Positions 18,184 to 27,323 of a stretch of DNA of 64,000 bases are shown here, in pieces. The stretch is from Sphingobacterium cavernae (GTDB taxonomy: Bacteria; Bacteroidota; Bacteroidia; Sphingobacteriales; Sphingobacteriaceae), in assembly GCF_008520265.1 (NCBI RefSeq), contig NZ_VIQM01000065.1, positions 108,649-172,648 of the forward strand, written 5' to 3'. The notes beneath the pieces were generated by a model that saw only the letters and a list, made by a program, of their open reading frames with translations, was not told where the DNA came from and ran no database searches. Position 1 is the stretch's first letter. Each line of letters opens with the position of its first letter. Made by a program: the position numbers and the translations under genes.

Positions 18184-18298
18184 ACAACAAAAAATAAGTA
18201 ACCAAACACTCACTAAGGAAAATGCAAAAAATGCGTTTATCAATCGATAGCACATCTTAACAATCTTTATATAAACGATTTAAAGAAGATATTATTAT

Positions 18299-18646
18299 CT
18301 AACCGCCTACAAGTTTTACTTGATAGTCAAGACTTTTCAAAAGCTCAAATATCTTCTGCTTGAAATCTCCTTGTATCAATATTTCTCCATCTTTGGCACT
18401 TCCACCTACGCCACACTTCTGTTTTAAGGTTTTAGCTAAATTTTGCAAATCTTCATCTTGTCCGATAAAACCATCGATAATTGTAACTACTTTACCTTTT
18501 CTAGCTTTTTTATCCAACAATACTTTTAGCTTTTGTTGCCTTGGTGGAAGCGTTTCTATGATTTCTTCTTCCTCAGATTCATAATCAAAATTCGAGTCCG
18601 TGGAGTAAACTACCCCTTCAAATCTTTGCTTTTTCTGCTTTGCCAT
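18299..18646 (-). CDS. SUI1/YciH-like translation initiation factor
   Basis: A 115-residue bacterial homologue of eukaryotic initiation factor 1. The C-terminal half has the SUI1 pattern: VVTIIDGFIGQDEDLQNLAKTLKQ, then CGVGGSAKDGEILIQGDF and a final helix. Homologues affect start-codon fidelity. I chose the ATG at 18646 because it gives MAKQKKQ and is preceded by AAGGAAGA at good spacing. The alternative ATG at 18664 would overlap the lipid kinase gene. It probably forms an operon with that kinase, 11 bp upstream. Confidence 0.88.
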   Translation of the reverse strand: MAKQKKQRFEGVVYSTDSNFDYESEEEEIIETLPPRQQKLKVLLDKKARKGKVVTIIDGFIGQDEDLQNLAKTLKQKCGVGGSAKDGEILIQGDFKQKIFELLKSLDYQVKLVGG

Positions 18647-18657
18647 CTGTATCTTCC

Positions 18658-19536
18658 TTAACAAATAATTTTTAATGCGTTTTGCCTTACTTTGATTTCC
18701 AGGTCACCTACCAAAGTAATTGGTTCTCCGTCGACATGAATTGGCCCATCTTCCTTCCGTTTGATGACGATGTCTTTACCTGGAATGATTTCTACGTATT
18801 CAGACTGATCCGCTGACCTATTAAATAGGTGAAAAACCATCATAGGCAAAATATAAAGGGGAAATTTGTGCACAATACAAACATCCAATAAACCATCATT
18901 AACAGAGGCGTTTGGCGCAATGTATGCATTATTACCATATTGTGGCGAGTTAGCCACAGAAATCATAAATGCCTCACGTTCATATATCTGACCATCTATA
19001 GCCAGCTCATATTTGCAAGGTTTATAATTGCTAATCACATTAATAGCTGATTTCAAATAACCTATAGGACCACGTATAGAATCATTCGCAAAGCGATCAG
19101 AAACCGATGCATCAAATCCTAGACCGGCAATATTAAAGAAAGGCTTATCATTGATAACACCACAATCAACTTCTACTGTTTCGAAACGATTTAATCTTTT
19201 GATTGCGGCTGTCTCGTTCATCGGGATACCCAAATACAGGGCTAATCCATTACCTGATCCTTCAGGAATAATCCCCATAGGAATATCTGATCCCGCGAGT
19301 GCGGAACCTAATTCATTAATAGTGCCATCACCTCCAACTGCTACTACTGCGTCATATCCTTCCTCAATTGCCATTTTGCCCAATTCAAATGCATGATTTG
19401 GTTTGGTGGTTTGTTGGAAAGTTGGCTTAAACTTTTGCATATCCAACGCCTCTAAGACTTTTTTATTAAAAGCAGTCTTTTTCTTGCCTCCCGAAATAGG
19501 ATTAATAACGAAAAGTATCTTCTTCTGTTCTTGCAT
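18658..19536 (-). CDS. YegS/DgkB-type diacylglycerol (lipid) kinase
   Basis: A 292-residue cytoplasmic enzyme that phosphorylates a lipid alcohol with ATP, probably diacylglycerol. The catalytic domain has the nucleotide-binding loop NPISGG (12-17), the signature GGDGTINELGSAL (68-80) and PEGSGNGLALYLGIP (91-105). The second beta-rich domain ends with HVDGEP, also conserved. It is full length for the family. The substrate could instead be a related lipid, since members cannot be told apart by sequence alone. Confidence 0.92.
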   Translation of the reverse strand: MQEQKKILFVINPISGGKKKTAFNKKVLEALDMQKFKPTFQQTTKPNHAFELGKMAIEEGYDAVVAVGGDGTINELGSALAGSDIPMGIIPEGSGNGLALYLGIPMNETAAIKRLNRFETVEVDCGVINDKPFFNIAGLGFDASVSDRFANDSIRGPIGYLKSAINVISNYKPCKYELAIDGQIYEREAFMISVANSPQYGNNAYIAPNASVNDGLLDVCIVHKFPLYILPMMVFHLFNRSADQSEYVEIIPGKDIVIKRKEDGPIHVDGEPITLVGDLEIKVRQNALKIIC

Positions 19537-19609
19537 AAACTAATATCAACCGGAGTAAATATAAACCAAATTCACTAGCTATAAAAATTAATATAATCAG
19601 GCCCATTTA

Positions 19610-19640
19610 TTGTGATAGTAATAAAAGAGTTGTAACTTTG
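19610..19640 (+). promoter_or_regulatory. Promoter of metK
   Basis: TTG (19610-19612) and TAACTTTG (19633-19640) are 20 nt apart, fitting the -33/-7 pattern of Bacteroidetes. The predicted start site (about 19647) lies just before the riboswitch P1 stem, which supports both calls. Confidence 0.65.
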
Positions 19641-19654
19641 CAACCAATATAAAT

Positions 19655-19728
19655 GTGGACTGATTTGCATTTTACAAATCTTAAGTAAAAACGGAGATTG
19701 CAACCACGAAAAAAAAGTGCTAAAAACC
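19655..19728 (+). ncRNA. Probable SAM-II riboswitch upstream of metK
   Basis: The leader contains, in order, the conserved pieces of the SAM-II class: GTGG (19655-19658), TGATTTG, TTGCAACCAC (the CCAC at 19704-19707 pairs with GTGG to form P1), and GCTAAAA (from 19719), which supplies the pseudoknot strand. CGG before TTGCAA can pair with the ACC after GCTAAAA, where canonical members have CC paired with GG. The P1 loop is longer than usual and holds an extra perfect hairpin (GATTTG/CAAATC). The downstream gene makes S-adenosylmethionine, which is the ligand, so feedback control is expected. SAM-II is known from Proteobacteria and Bacteroidetes. Confidence 0.68.
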
Positions 19729-19805
19729 ATTCTAATATTACGTTTTTCCCACTTCTATCTTTTCGATAGCACCTCCACTTTTTAATGTTTTAAAAAAATT
19801 AAACT

Positions 19806-21059
19806 ATGGCATACTTATTTACATCCGAATCTGTATCTGAAGGTCATCCTGACAAAATTGCCGACCAAATTTCTGATGCATTAATCGACAATTTCTTAGC
19901 TTGGGACGAAGATTCGCGTGTAGCAATAGAAACTTTAGTTACAACAGGACAAGTTGTATTAGCTGGTGAAGTAAAATCCAAAATTTATCTTGACGTACAA
20001 AAAATTACGCGTTCTGTTATTGAAAAAATAGGCTATACAAAGTCTGAATATATGTTTGAGGCAAATTCGTGTGGTGTTTTATCTGCCATCCATGAACAAT
20101 CTGCTGATATTAATCAAGGCGTAGACCGTAAAAGCAAGCAAGAGCAAGGTGCTGGTGATCAAGGTATCATGTTTGGTTATGCGAGCAACGAAACTGAAAA
20201 TTACATGCCATTGGCATTGGACTTATCACACCGTTTATTGTATGAATTAGCTGATTTGAGACGTGAAAATAATGAAATCACATATTTGCGTCCTGACGCA
20301 AAATCTCAAGTAACGCTTGAATATAGCGATGATCACAAACCGCAACGTATCGATACAATCGTCATCTCTACACAACACGACGATTTTGATACCGAACCGA
20401 ATATGTTGGTTAAAATCACTGAAGACATCAAAAATATTTTGATTCCTCGTGTAAAAGCGCAGTTGAAACCAGAATTGCAAGCTTTATTCACCGACAATAT
20501 CAAATTCCATATCAATCCTACAGGTAAATTTGTAATTGGTGGTCCTCACGGAGATACGGGTTTGACAGGTCGTAAAATCATAGTTGATACTTATGGTGGC
20601 AAAGGCGCACACGGCGGTGGTGCATTCTCTGGAAAAGATCCTTCGAAAGTAGACCGTTCAGCAGCTTATGCGACACGTCATATTGCTAAAAATTTAGTAG
20701 CGGCTGGTGTAGCTGACGAAATTTTAGTTCAAATCTCTTATGCTATTGGTGTAAAAGATCCAATGGGTATTTATGTAAATACATATGGCTCAAGCAAAGT
20801 AAATGCTACAGATGGAGAGATAGCGCAAAAAATTACCGAATTATTCGATATGACACCTTACGGAATCGAAACTCGTTTGGGCCTACGTAATCCTATCTAT
20901 TCAGAGACCGCAGCTTATGGTCACATGGGTAGAACGAATAAAACTGTAACAAAAACTTTTGATAATACAAATGGCGAAACTAAAACGCTTGAAGTGGAAT
21001 TATTCACTTGGGAAAAATTAGACTACGTCGATAAAATAAAAGAAGCATTCAATATTTAA
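19806..21059 (+). CDS. metK: S-adenosylmethionine synthetase
   Basis: Cytoplasmic enzyme that makes S-adenosylmethionine from methionine and ATP. The 417-residue protein has [16 protein letters not shown] at 13-28, the [12 protein letters not shown] signature in the first third, and [19 protein letters not shown] in the second half, which supply the ATP, Mg and K sites. Full length. It is monocistronic: its own promoter and probable SAM-II riboswitch lie upstream, and a terminator hairpin lies directly after the stop. Confidence 0.98.
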   Translation: MAYLFTSESVSEGHPDKIADQISDALIDNFLAWDEDSRVAIETLVTTGQVVLAGEVKSKIYLDVQKITRSVIEKIGYTKSEYMFEANSCGVLSAIHEQSADINQGVDRKSKQEQGAGDQGIMFGYASNETENYMPLALDLSHRLLYELADLRRENNEITYLRPDAKSQVTLEYSDDHKPQRIDTIVISTQHDDFDTEPNMLVKITEDIKNILIPRVKAQLKPELQALFTDNIKFHINPTGKFVIGGPHGDTGLTGRKIIVDTYGGKGAHGGGAFSGKDPSKVDRSAAYATRHIAKNLVAAGVADEILVQISYAIGVKDPMGIYVNTYGSSKVNATDGEIAQKITELFDMTPYGIETRLGLRNPIYSETAAYGHMGRTNKTVTKTFDNTNGETKTLEVELFTWEKLDYVDKIKEAFNI

Positions 21060-21063
21060 AACT

Positions 21064-21091
21064 AAAGGCGGAATTTAAAAATTCTGCCTTT
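21064..21091 (+). terminator. Terminator after metK
   Basis: A 13-bp inverted repeat (AAAGGCGGAATTT and AAATTCTGCCTTT, one G-T pair) followed by TGTTATTTTT, starting 5 bp after the metK stop. The minus-strand DUF58 gene ends just to the right, so it could serve both directions. Confidence 0.85.
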
Positions 21092-21098
21092 GTTATTT

Positions 21099-22427
21099 TT
21101 ATATCAATCCGCGAGCCTTTATTTCAAGGTATTTGTTGATCGATTTTATACTCAGATCCTCGGGTGCAGTATAAATTGTTTGAATACCATTTCGATTAAG
21201 CTCTTGAATGATTAGACTTTTTTCGTAGACAAATTTCTCTGCAATAATTTTATTGTATATTTCTACGGATGATTTAGCGTTCTCTTTCGCCATTTGAATC
21301 AACTCCGTATTTTTGAATACAACTGCTACTATAATATGGCTTTTTGCCATCATCCGGAGGTAGGATAGTTGTCGATTCAGGGCATCTAACGTTTCAAAAT
21401 TGCTATATAGAAATATCAACGAGCGCTTGTTGACGTGTCGACGCATAAATGCATACAAATTTCCAAATTCGGACTCTTCAAAATTTGTAGTAATGCCATA
21501 TAGTTTGTCCGAAATAAGCTTCATTTGCTTATTGTTCTTTTCGGGCGGAATGTGATTTTCACATTTTTTTCCAAAAGTCAACATCCCCGCTCTATCTTGC
21601 TTCAAAATAGCCGCATTGGAAAGTACCAATGTAGAATTTATCGCATAATCCAATAGCGTCATGTCATTAAAAGGCATTCGCATCACGCGACCAGTGTCAA
21701 TAACCGAATAAATTGGTTGTGATTTCTCCTCTTGATATTGATTCACCATCAGTCGTTTGTGCTTGGCTGATGCCTTCCAGTTCATATGTTTGTATTCATC
21801 ACCCTTCACGTATTCACGAATGTGGTCAAACTCCATTGTACTGCCTATGCGACGGATACGCTTTACCCCCATCTCGACCAAACGATCAGTAGTCGCTAGA
21901 AGCTGATATTTACGCATTTGGATAAAAGAAGGATAGCATGGAATTTCGAGAGACTCGTCCAACACAAATTTCCGCTCGAACAAACCCAAATGACGTACTA
22001 AAACATTACATTTCGCGAAAACATAGACTCCACGTTTCTTGGGATGGAGCGTATATTCAAATTGATGTTCCTTGCGTGGAAGTAACTCCACTTCTGTTTC
22101 ATTATCACGCATTTGCAATTGAACAGGCAATTCTTCCAGAACACGCGCTTTGACTTTTATCGGAAACGAACTTGTTAATGCAATTTTAAACGGGTTATCA
22201 TCTCCATTGGAAAGCTTATCCGGATACTTACGTGTGATTTTCACATTGTGTTTCCCTAAAAACAAAATGATTATATCCCAAACACACAATGCAATCCAAA
22301 TCCAAAGCATGACTGTAGATACAATACGAAGTGGTTCTATGTAGAAAGACACGGCATAGCAAGCAGCAAGTACAAGCAGCACATAGAAAAAAGTATTCGT
22401 AATATATAACCTACGTATAAATTTCAT
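21099..22427 (-). CDS. DUF58 domain protein
   Basis: A 442-residue membrane-anchored protein with two N-terminal membrane helices (about 9-27 and 34-56), a beta-rich middle and the DUF58 core. The core contains the signature GSTMEFDHIREYVKGDEYKHMNWKASAKHKRLMVNQY followed by a vWA-like region with VIDTGRVM. DUF58 proteins nearly always lie beside a MoxR AAA ATPase, as here: the ATG shares a base with the moxR stop (TAATG). They are thought to be chaperone-like partners of the ATPase; the substrate is unknown. Confidence 0.9.
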   Translation of the reverse strand: MKFIRRLYITNTFFYVLLVLAACYAVSFYIEPLRIVSTVMLWIWIALCVWDIIILFLGKHNVKITRKYPDKLSNGDDNPFKIALTSSFPIKVKARVLEELPVQLQMRDNETEVELLPRKEHQFEYTLHPKKRGVYVFAKCNVLVRHLGLFERKFVLDESLEIPCYPSFIQMRKYQLLATTDRLVEMGVKRIRRIGSTMEFDHIREYVKGDEYKHMNWKASAKHKRLMVNQYQEEKSQPIYSVIDTGRVMRMPFNDMTLLDYAINSTLVLSNAAILKQDRAGMLTFGKKCENHIPPEKNNKQMKLISDKLYGITTNFEESEFGNLYAFMRRHVNKRSLIFLYSNFETLDALNRQLSYLRMMAKSHIIVAVVFKNTELIQMAKENAKSSVEIYNKIIAEKFVYEKSLIIQELNRNGIQTIYTAPEDLSIKSINKYLEIKARGLI

Positions 22428-23428
22428 TACCTCGGTATTTCAACACTTTCAACAATCTGTTGGACGATGTAAGCTGGCGTAAAGCCTTCCATTTCCTTTT
22501 CTGGTGTCAACTGAATGCGGTGCGATAAAATAGCATCAGCTACATATTTCACATCTTCTGGCGTTACAAAATCGCGTCCTTGCAATGTTGCACAAGCCTT
22601 GGATGCTTCTAAAATCGCTATTGACGCTCTCGGCGATGCACCTAATGACAAATATGGATTGCTACGTGTCTGCGCAATAATTTGAGCAATGTAGCGTAAA
22701 ATATCCTCATGCACGAACACCAACTTAACCAAATGCTGAAAATGTATAATCTCATCAATTGATACTACTTCTTGCACCAAATCTTCCTTATCTTTCGCCT
22801 TTTGCTCGTGATGCTCTCTTAAGATTTCCAATTCTTGGTCAGTATCTGGGTAATTGACATCAATTTTGAAAAGGAAACGATCCAATTGTGCTTCCGGCAA
22901 ACGGTAAGTTCCTTCGTGCTCAATGGGATTTTGCGTAGCCAACACGATAAAAGGATTTGCCATCGGATACGTTTGTCCATCGACCGTCACTTGACGTTCA
23001 CTCATACACTCAAAAAGTGAAGATTGTGTCTTTGCTGGCGCGCGATTTATCTCATCGATCAGAATAACATTTCCGAAAATAGGGCCTTTACGAAATTCAA
23101 ACTCATTGGATTTAAGATCTAATATAGTCGAACCCGTGACATCCGAAGGCATTAAATCAGGTGTAAATTGAATACGCTTGAAGTTACTTCGAATAGATTT
23201 AGCAATCAGTTTTGCGGTCAAAGTTTTTGCTACTCCGGGCAAACCCTCAATCAATGAGTGACCGCCGGACAAAATAGACAACAACAACATGTTGATTACT
23301 TTATCTTGTCCAATAATGACCTTTTTAACTTCAGCGCGTACAGCTTCAAGCTTTTCTTGCAAGGTGCTTAAGTCAATTCGGTTTTCAAAATCAGGTTTAT
23401 ATCGATCCAAATTTTCTTGCTCTATCAT
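22427..23428 (-). CDS. MoxR-family AAA+ ATPase
   Basis: A 333-residue cytoplasmic AAA+ ATPase of the MoxR class. Walker A is GLPGVAKT (62-69) and Walker B is VILIDEINRAP (121-131). The ATQNPIEHEGTYRLPEAQLDRF segment contains the sensor and arginine-finger region. MoxR proteins act as chaperones that mature or activate metal- or vWA-containing partners. Here it overlaps the DUF4350 gene by 4 bp and abuts DUF58, so the cluster is translationally coupled. Confidence 0.94.
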   Translation of the reverse strand: MIEQENLDRYKPDFENRIDLSTLQEKLEAVRAEVKKVIIGQDKVINMLLLSILSGGHSLIEGLPGVAKTLTAKLIAKSIRSNFKRIQFTPDLMPSDVTGSTILDLKSNEFEFRKGPIFGNVILIDEINRAPAKTQSSLFECMSERQVTVDGQTYPMANPFIVLATQNPIEHEGTYRLPEAQLDRFLFKIDVNYPDTDQELEILREHHEQKAKDKEDLVQEVVSIDEIIHFQHLVKLVFVHEDILRYIAQIIAQTRSNPYLSLGASPRASIAILEASKACATLQGRDFVTPEDVKYVADAILSHRIQLTPEKEMEGFTPAYIVQQIVESVEIPR

Positions 23429-24630
23429 ATGAAATTAGCTTTTTGTTTAAAATCTTCAATTTTCTGGTTTATAATCTTGACATCTTGAATGGATGCATTG
23501 CTTTTGTGTCTATACATATCAATCAACTCCAACAGTTGCTTGGTTTCTTGAATATCTATCCCGGCTTTGGAAGATAGTTGCTTGATGAATCGCTCATCAT
23601 GCAGGTTCAACGTATCCAATTGATAATTGTTCCGTATATCAAATAAAAAGTATTCGATCTTCTTTTGGATTATATTTCCAGGGGCTCCATTTTCGTAATA
23701 CAAATTACCGATAGTTTGTGCAAATTCTTTGGATTTATTGGGCTCGGGCAAAAGCACAGGGACAGCTCTCTGCTCCCGTTTTGATTTGAAAAGTAGTAGC
23801 AATATTAACCCTGTTAGTAATAAATACCATGCCTGCGCAAAACCAGGATTTTTTAATATTACGCGAAGAGGTGTGCGCGGTTGCTCCCAATTGTAACCAT
23901 AATCCGACAACCAAATATCTTTGCTTTTTACCACATTGATTGCCTTAGACACATAATTGTAACTCTCTTCCTGTAACATGTAGTAATTACCAAAAAACGC
24001 TGGAACCAGATGTAAGTACAACGCACCTTTTCCTCGAGATACTTTTATAAAATTCGGCAAGGCTCTACCTCGTGCATTTATATACCCCAGGATAGTGGTA
24101 TTATCCGGATTAAGCTTCGTAAATGCAGGAAAATTGGTTACTTTATCGAGAAAAACTTTAGTGGTATCGGCACCTAATGTATAAAAAACTGATTTAGGTG
24201 TGGGTCTAAATTTTGCATAATCCAACAACTCAAAGTACAAACCCAAAGTATCCAAGAACTCATCCGAAAAGGACTTACCTGACATAAAGACCTCGCCCCC
24301 ATTTTCGACGTAATCTAAAATCACTTCGGTATCGTAGTCATACGTACTATGAAATTCGCTAATATCCACTATCGCTGAATGCACTTCTTCAGTGGAATCT
24401 CGATTTATCATCAATTCATAAATCGATTCACCGAAGTTTGTAAATGTTCTTTCTTCAGATAAAATGTGTGGAATTTCTTCACGAAACACATAAGTTCCGA
24501 AGGGGATTTTGTCCTTAAATAAATAACTTTCTCGCCAATCAATTGGCTTCTTTGAGCCAGCATCAATCAACGCAATTCCAACGAAGACAACAAGCAATAA
24601 AAGTAAGCCTAACCACGTGTTTTTGCTCAT
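23425..24630 (-). CDS. DUF4350 domain membrane protein
   Basis: A 401-residue protein. Starting at MSKNTW gives an ATGA overlap with the upstream gene; a second ATG two codons earlier is also in frame. It has an N-terminal membrane helix (about 5-23), a periplasmic domain that resembles a glutamine-amidotransferase-like DUF4350 fold (ENGGEVFMSGKSFSDE), a second helix near residue 270 (AWYLLLTGLILLLLF), and a cytoplasmic helical tail. It belongs to the MoxR/DUF58 cluster. Function unknown. Confidence 0.8.
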   Translation of the reverse strand: MSKNTWLGLLLLLVVFVGIALIDAGSKKPIDWRESYLFKDKIPFGTYVFREEIPHILSEERTFTNFGESIYELMINRDSTEEVHSAIVDISEFHSTYDYDTEVILDYVENGGEVFMSGKSFSDEFLDTLGLYFELLDYAKFRPTPKSVFYTLGADTTKVFLDKVTNFPAFTKLNPDNTTILGYINARGRALPNFIKVSRGKGALYLHLVPAFFGNYYMLQEESYNYVSKAINVVKSKDIWLSDYGYNWEQPRTPLRVILKNPGFAQAWYLLLTGLILLLLFKSKREQRAVPVLLPEPNKSKEFAQTIGNLYYENGAPGNIIQKKIEYFLFDIRNNYQLDTLNLHDERFIKQLSSKAGIDIQETKQLLELIDMYRHKSNASIQDVKIINQKIEDFKQKANFI

Positions 24631-25427
24631 GCCCACCTCCTTTGAAATTCTTGAAACTGTTGACTTATCTCTTCAAACTTGGACGCTGAAATCGTAAAAT
24701 CACCAAACCATACATAATCGAACAATGCCGTACATTTTTTGAAGTCTGATCGCAAGTCCAACCGTGTGATTTCATCCATCAACTCCATATTGGTCTTCGA
24801 TTGATTCCAATAGACTATATTTTTCTTAGCTAATAATTGAATATTTAATAATTGTTGGTATCGAATTGCTAAAGCATAATTGTTCGAAGCTACAGCTTCC
24901 TTAATATATGATTTGAGATCCACCTCCAACAAATTTCGCTCTACAAAATTAATTTTCGCCTTTTCGGAATCTTCATTTTCATTTGAATTCAAAATAAACT
25001 GTCTACCCGAGAAGAAAAATTTGTACAAAAGAAAGATAACAAAAGCTGCTCCAGCAATGCCCAACATATTATAAAACCAATCGCCTGGGCTCGCATTAAT
25101 ATCTGGAAATAGATCGCTGAAAAATTTGTTGATCCAATTCTTTATCGTTTCCCACGTACTCAACTTATCCGAAATGCTTTCAATATATTCAAATTCGCTG
25201 CTCTGGTATTTAGCAAACATTTTCTCAAAGTCCTGATTGGCAGGAGAAATTAATGAATCTGCGACTGTGATGTCTTTGTAATAATCTTTTCGCCAGTATT
25301 CGTATTTGGGATCGGGTTTTTCGACTTCTTCAGCAATTGATTCCAAAACTTCTGTGGAATCTTGGACTGCGAATGCAGAAATAGCATTACCTAAGAGAAT
25401 AAAAAGTATAAACCAAGATTTACCCAT
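24627..25427 (-). CDS. DUF4129-like membrane protein of the MoxR cluster
   Basis: A 266-residue protein. I chose the ATG at 25427 because it begins a clear signal peptide (MGKSWFILFILLGNAISAFA) and follows a strong Shine-Dalgarno (GGGAGGAGAT). A longer start at 25475 would add a non-signal leader inside the upstream gene. After a periplasmic region comes one helix near residues 120-138 (MLGIAGAAFVIFLLYKFFF) and a cytoplasmic C-terminal domain of the DUF4129 type (LAIRYQQLLNIQLL). It overlaps both neighbours by a few bases. Function unknown. Confidence 0.78.
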   Translation of the reverse strand: MGKSWFILFILLGNAISAFAVQDSTEVLESIAEEVEKPDPKYEYWRKDYYKDITVADSLISPANQDFEKMFAKYQSSEFEYIESISDKLSTWETIKNWINKFFSDLFPDINASPGDWFYNMLGIAGAAFVIFLLYKFFFSGRQFILNSNENEDSEKAKINFVERNLLEVDLKSYIKEAVASNNYALAIRYQQLLNIQLLAKKNIVYWNQSKTNMELMDEITRLDLRSDFKKCTALFDYVWFGDFTISASKFEEISQQFQEFQRRWA

Positions 25428-26337
25428 TTTTATCTCCTCCCAATTTTTCAATGCGGTCAAAAATATCCTCACCAAATCTTAATTCCTTTGCAGTCTCATA
25501 AATAATTCCATAACTAATTACCGAGAGCATATAATACACGATAAACAATAATACGACTACCAAACCACCAAATGTGGCAATAGTACGCCCCCATTCCGAA
25601 TCAAAGAACTCCGTAGAAAATCCTATTGCATTGTAGCTTATCGCAAAAATGATAACCATAGGAATAATCGTGACAATGCTCAACAGAGCTTGAAATATAA
25701 ACGAAACTATATATGAAGCTAGACCGTATTCGAAAATTTTCTTTTTCAATAAGGAAAAAGCAGAACCAAAACAGTCCATTAAATCATAATAACCTTCGCG
25801 ATACAACATAAATGCTGTAAAAAACCAAAGCCCAACCATTGAAAAAATAATTCCCGACGCAAATGATCCAACAATTGGAATAAATGCAGACAATAACACA
25901 CCTAAAATCACGGGAACTGCAATCAATACCCCCACGACCAACATGGCAAGGAAAAACCTCAAGTAAGAAGCAATATTGTTGCGAAATTGAGTCCACAGTT
26001 CCTTCGAATCAAAATCTAACGTCCTTTTATTGCGTAATAATATAAAGTACTCAATCGTAAAACCAAATGCAAACAAGGAAATTAGCATAATGAGCAATAC
26101 AAGGCTCAACACACTAACACCAACGTTAAAATAATCCACATTTGTAAAACTTGCGCTAATACGCATCTGTGTAGTTAAATAATATCCTATTAAAATGACC
26201 AAACAAATAGGTATAATTAATAATCGAAATAAAACAGCAAAAAGGTGTCTATTGATTACTTTCAATAAGTTGATAAAATCCTGTACAAATTCCCCCAACT
26301 TACGCTCCCGCTTAAATTCGAAGTCTATTTGTCCCAT
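25420..26337 (-). CDS. Integral membrane protein of the MoxR cluster
   Basis: A 305-residue protein with about six membrane helices, most of the sequence after residue 35. I do not recognise a named family; the glycine-rich helices and lack of charged motifs resemble DUF4013-type proteins. The ATG lies 13 bp inside the end of the spoIIM-like gene, and its own end overlaps the DUF4129-like gene. This places it firmly in the coupled cluster. Confidence 0.72.
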   Translation of the reverse strand: MGQIDFEFKRERKLGEFVQDFINLLKVINRHLFAVLFRLLIIPICLVILIGYYLTTQMRISASFTNVDYFNVGVSVLSLVLLIMLISLFAFGFTIEYFILLRNKRTLDFDSKELWTQFRNNIASYLRFFLAMLVVGVLIAVPVILGVLLSAFIPIVGSFASGIIFSMVGLWFFTAFMLYREGYYDLMDCFGSAFSLLKKKIFEYGLASYIVSFIFQALLSIVTIIPMVIIFAISYNAIGFSTEFFDSEWGRTIATFGGLVVVLLFIVYYMLSVISYGIIYETAKELRFGEDIFDRIEKLGGDKNG

Positions 26338-27290
26338 GCGTATTTTACAGCCATTTGTTTAGGTTTTATAATATAGACATATGCTATTGCAATTGCGGAT
26401 AATACTATAACAAGCAAGCACAACCAAATCGAAACTTGATAATAGCGCGTAACATAACCTTCTAAAGTTCCTGCTACGATAAAGAATGGAATCGTGCTAA
26501 TCAATACTTTGGAAGCATGTTTTACTGCACGTTTGAATGATTCTAATCGGGTGTAAGATTTAGGGAAAAGTATGCTATTTCCCATTGCCAATCCACAGCC
26601 TCCAGCAATGACGATTACGGATAGCTCAATGGTGCCGTGAATCCAAATTGCTGTCATCGCTTCGCCCAAAACATCATATTTGTAAAACAAATAATGGAAA
26701 GTACCGACCATAATACCGTTGAGCATTAGAATATAGCCTGTACCCAAGCTGAAGAAAATTCCGTATATAAATGCAAAAAATGCAACCTTCACATTATTTA
26801 TAGTTATTGCTAATGCCCCACCCCAATTTGACCCCTGCTGATATACGCCCGCTGGATTTCCATCTTTAATATTCGCCAACGTCATATCGACATAATGCGA
26901 ACCCATAATAAACTTCAAAAAGCTCTCTTCATACACTGCCGAAATAAACCCAATTACATTTGCCAACAGAAATATCAATAAAGAATAGATAAGTGGCTTT
27001 CTGATCTTCCAAATAGATTCAAAAATTTCATACGTGAAAAAATGTGCTAGCTTATTGCTGGAAGATTTCTGATCTTTATAAATAAGCTGATGTGCACGAA
27101 TCGAAAGCTCATTGAGGTAATCTTTGGTTTTGCTTTGCGGATAAAAAGTCTGTGCGTACGCTAGGTCGTTGGTCAGTTCAATATAGTTAGATGCCAAAAT
27201 ATCGGGATCTACATGCACAATATTGAGTAAATTATTTTCAATTGACAACCATTTTTCTTTATTTCGTTCTATAAAGGACGCCTCTCGCAT
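26325..27290 (-). CDS. SpoIIM-like (DUF95) membrane protein
   Basis: A 321-residue protein of the stage II sporulation protein M family. An N-terminal helical cytoplasmic part (1-95) is followed by five or six membrane helices. The family motif GYILMLNGIMVGTFHYLF and the HGTIELSVIVIAGG segment are present. The organism does not sporulate as far as the sequence suggests; in Bacteroidetes these proteins travel with RDD, MoxR and DUF58 genes. It is the first gene of the minus-strand cluster, divergent from the RDD gene. Confidence 0.88.
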   Translation of the reverse strand: MREASFIERNKEKWLSIENNLLNIVHVDPDILASNYIELTNDLAYAQTFYPQSKTKDYLNELSIRAHQLIYKDQKSSSNKLAHFFTYEIFESIWKIRKPLIYSLLIFLLANVIGFISAVYEESFLKFIMGSHYVDMTLANIKDGNPAGVYQQGSNWGGALAITINNVKVAFFAFIYGIFFSLGTGYILMLNGIMVGTFHYLFYKYDVLGEAMTAIWIHGTIELSVIVIAGGCGLAMGNSILFPKSYTRLESFKRAVKHASKVLISTIPFFIVAGTLEGYVTRYYQVSIWLCLLVIVLSAIAIAYVYIIKPKQMAVKYAWDK

Positions 27291-27315
27291 TATTTAAGTT
27301 AAATTGACTTTATCT

Positions 27316-27323
27316 CAAATATA
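27316..27323 (-). promoter_or_regulatory. Putative -7 box for the SpoIIM/MoxR cluster
   Basis: The minus strand reads TATATTTG, a perfect -7 consensus, 25 nt before the spoIIM-like ATG. The only 32-bp gap between the divergent starts means the -33 region would lie inside the RDD gene; no good -33 is seen at 18-20 nt. Confidence 0.4.

Larger units (their letters stand above)
17897..18298. other. 402-bp gene-free region upstream of exbB
   Basis: No ORF of note is present. It holds the exbB promoter (17995-18024) and, towards the SUI1 gene, a weak hairpin with a T tract on the minus strand. The middle (about 18040-18140) is AT-rich but contains a short GC-richer patch (GGTCAGCGCGG) that I cannot assign; a small RNA cannot be excluded. 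Confidence 0.5.

Noticed and set aside
19770..19777. CACCTCC in the metK leader as an anti-Shine-Dalgarno element
   Set aside because: metK has no clear Shine-Dalgarno to be masked, and this phylum often does without one.
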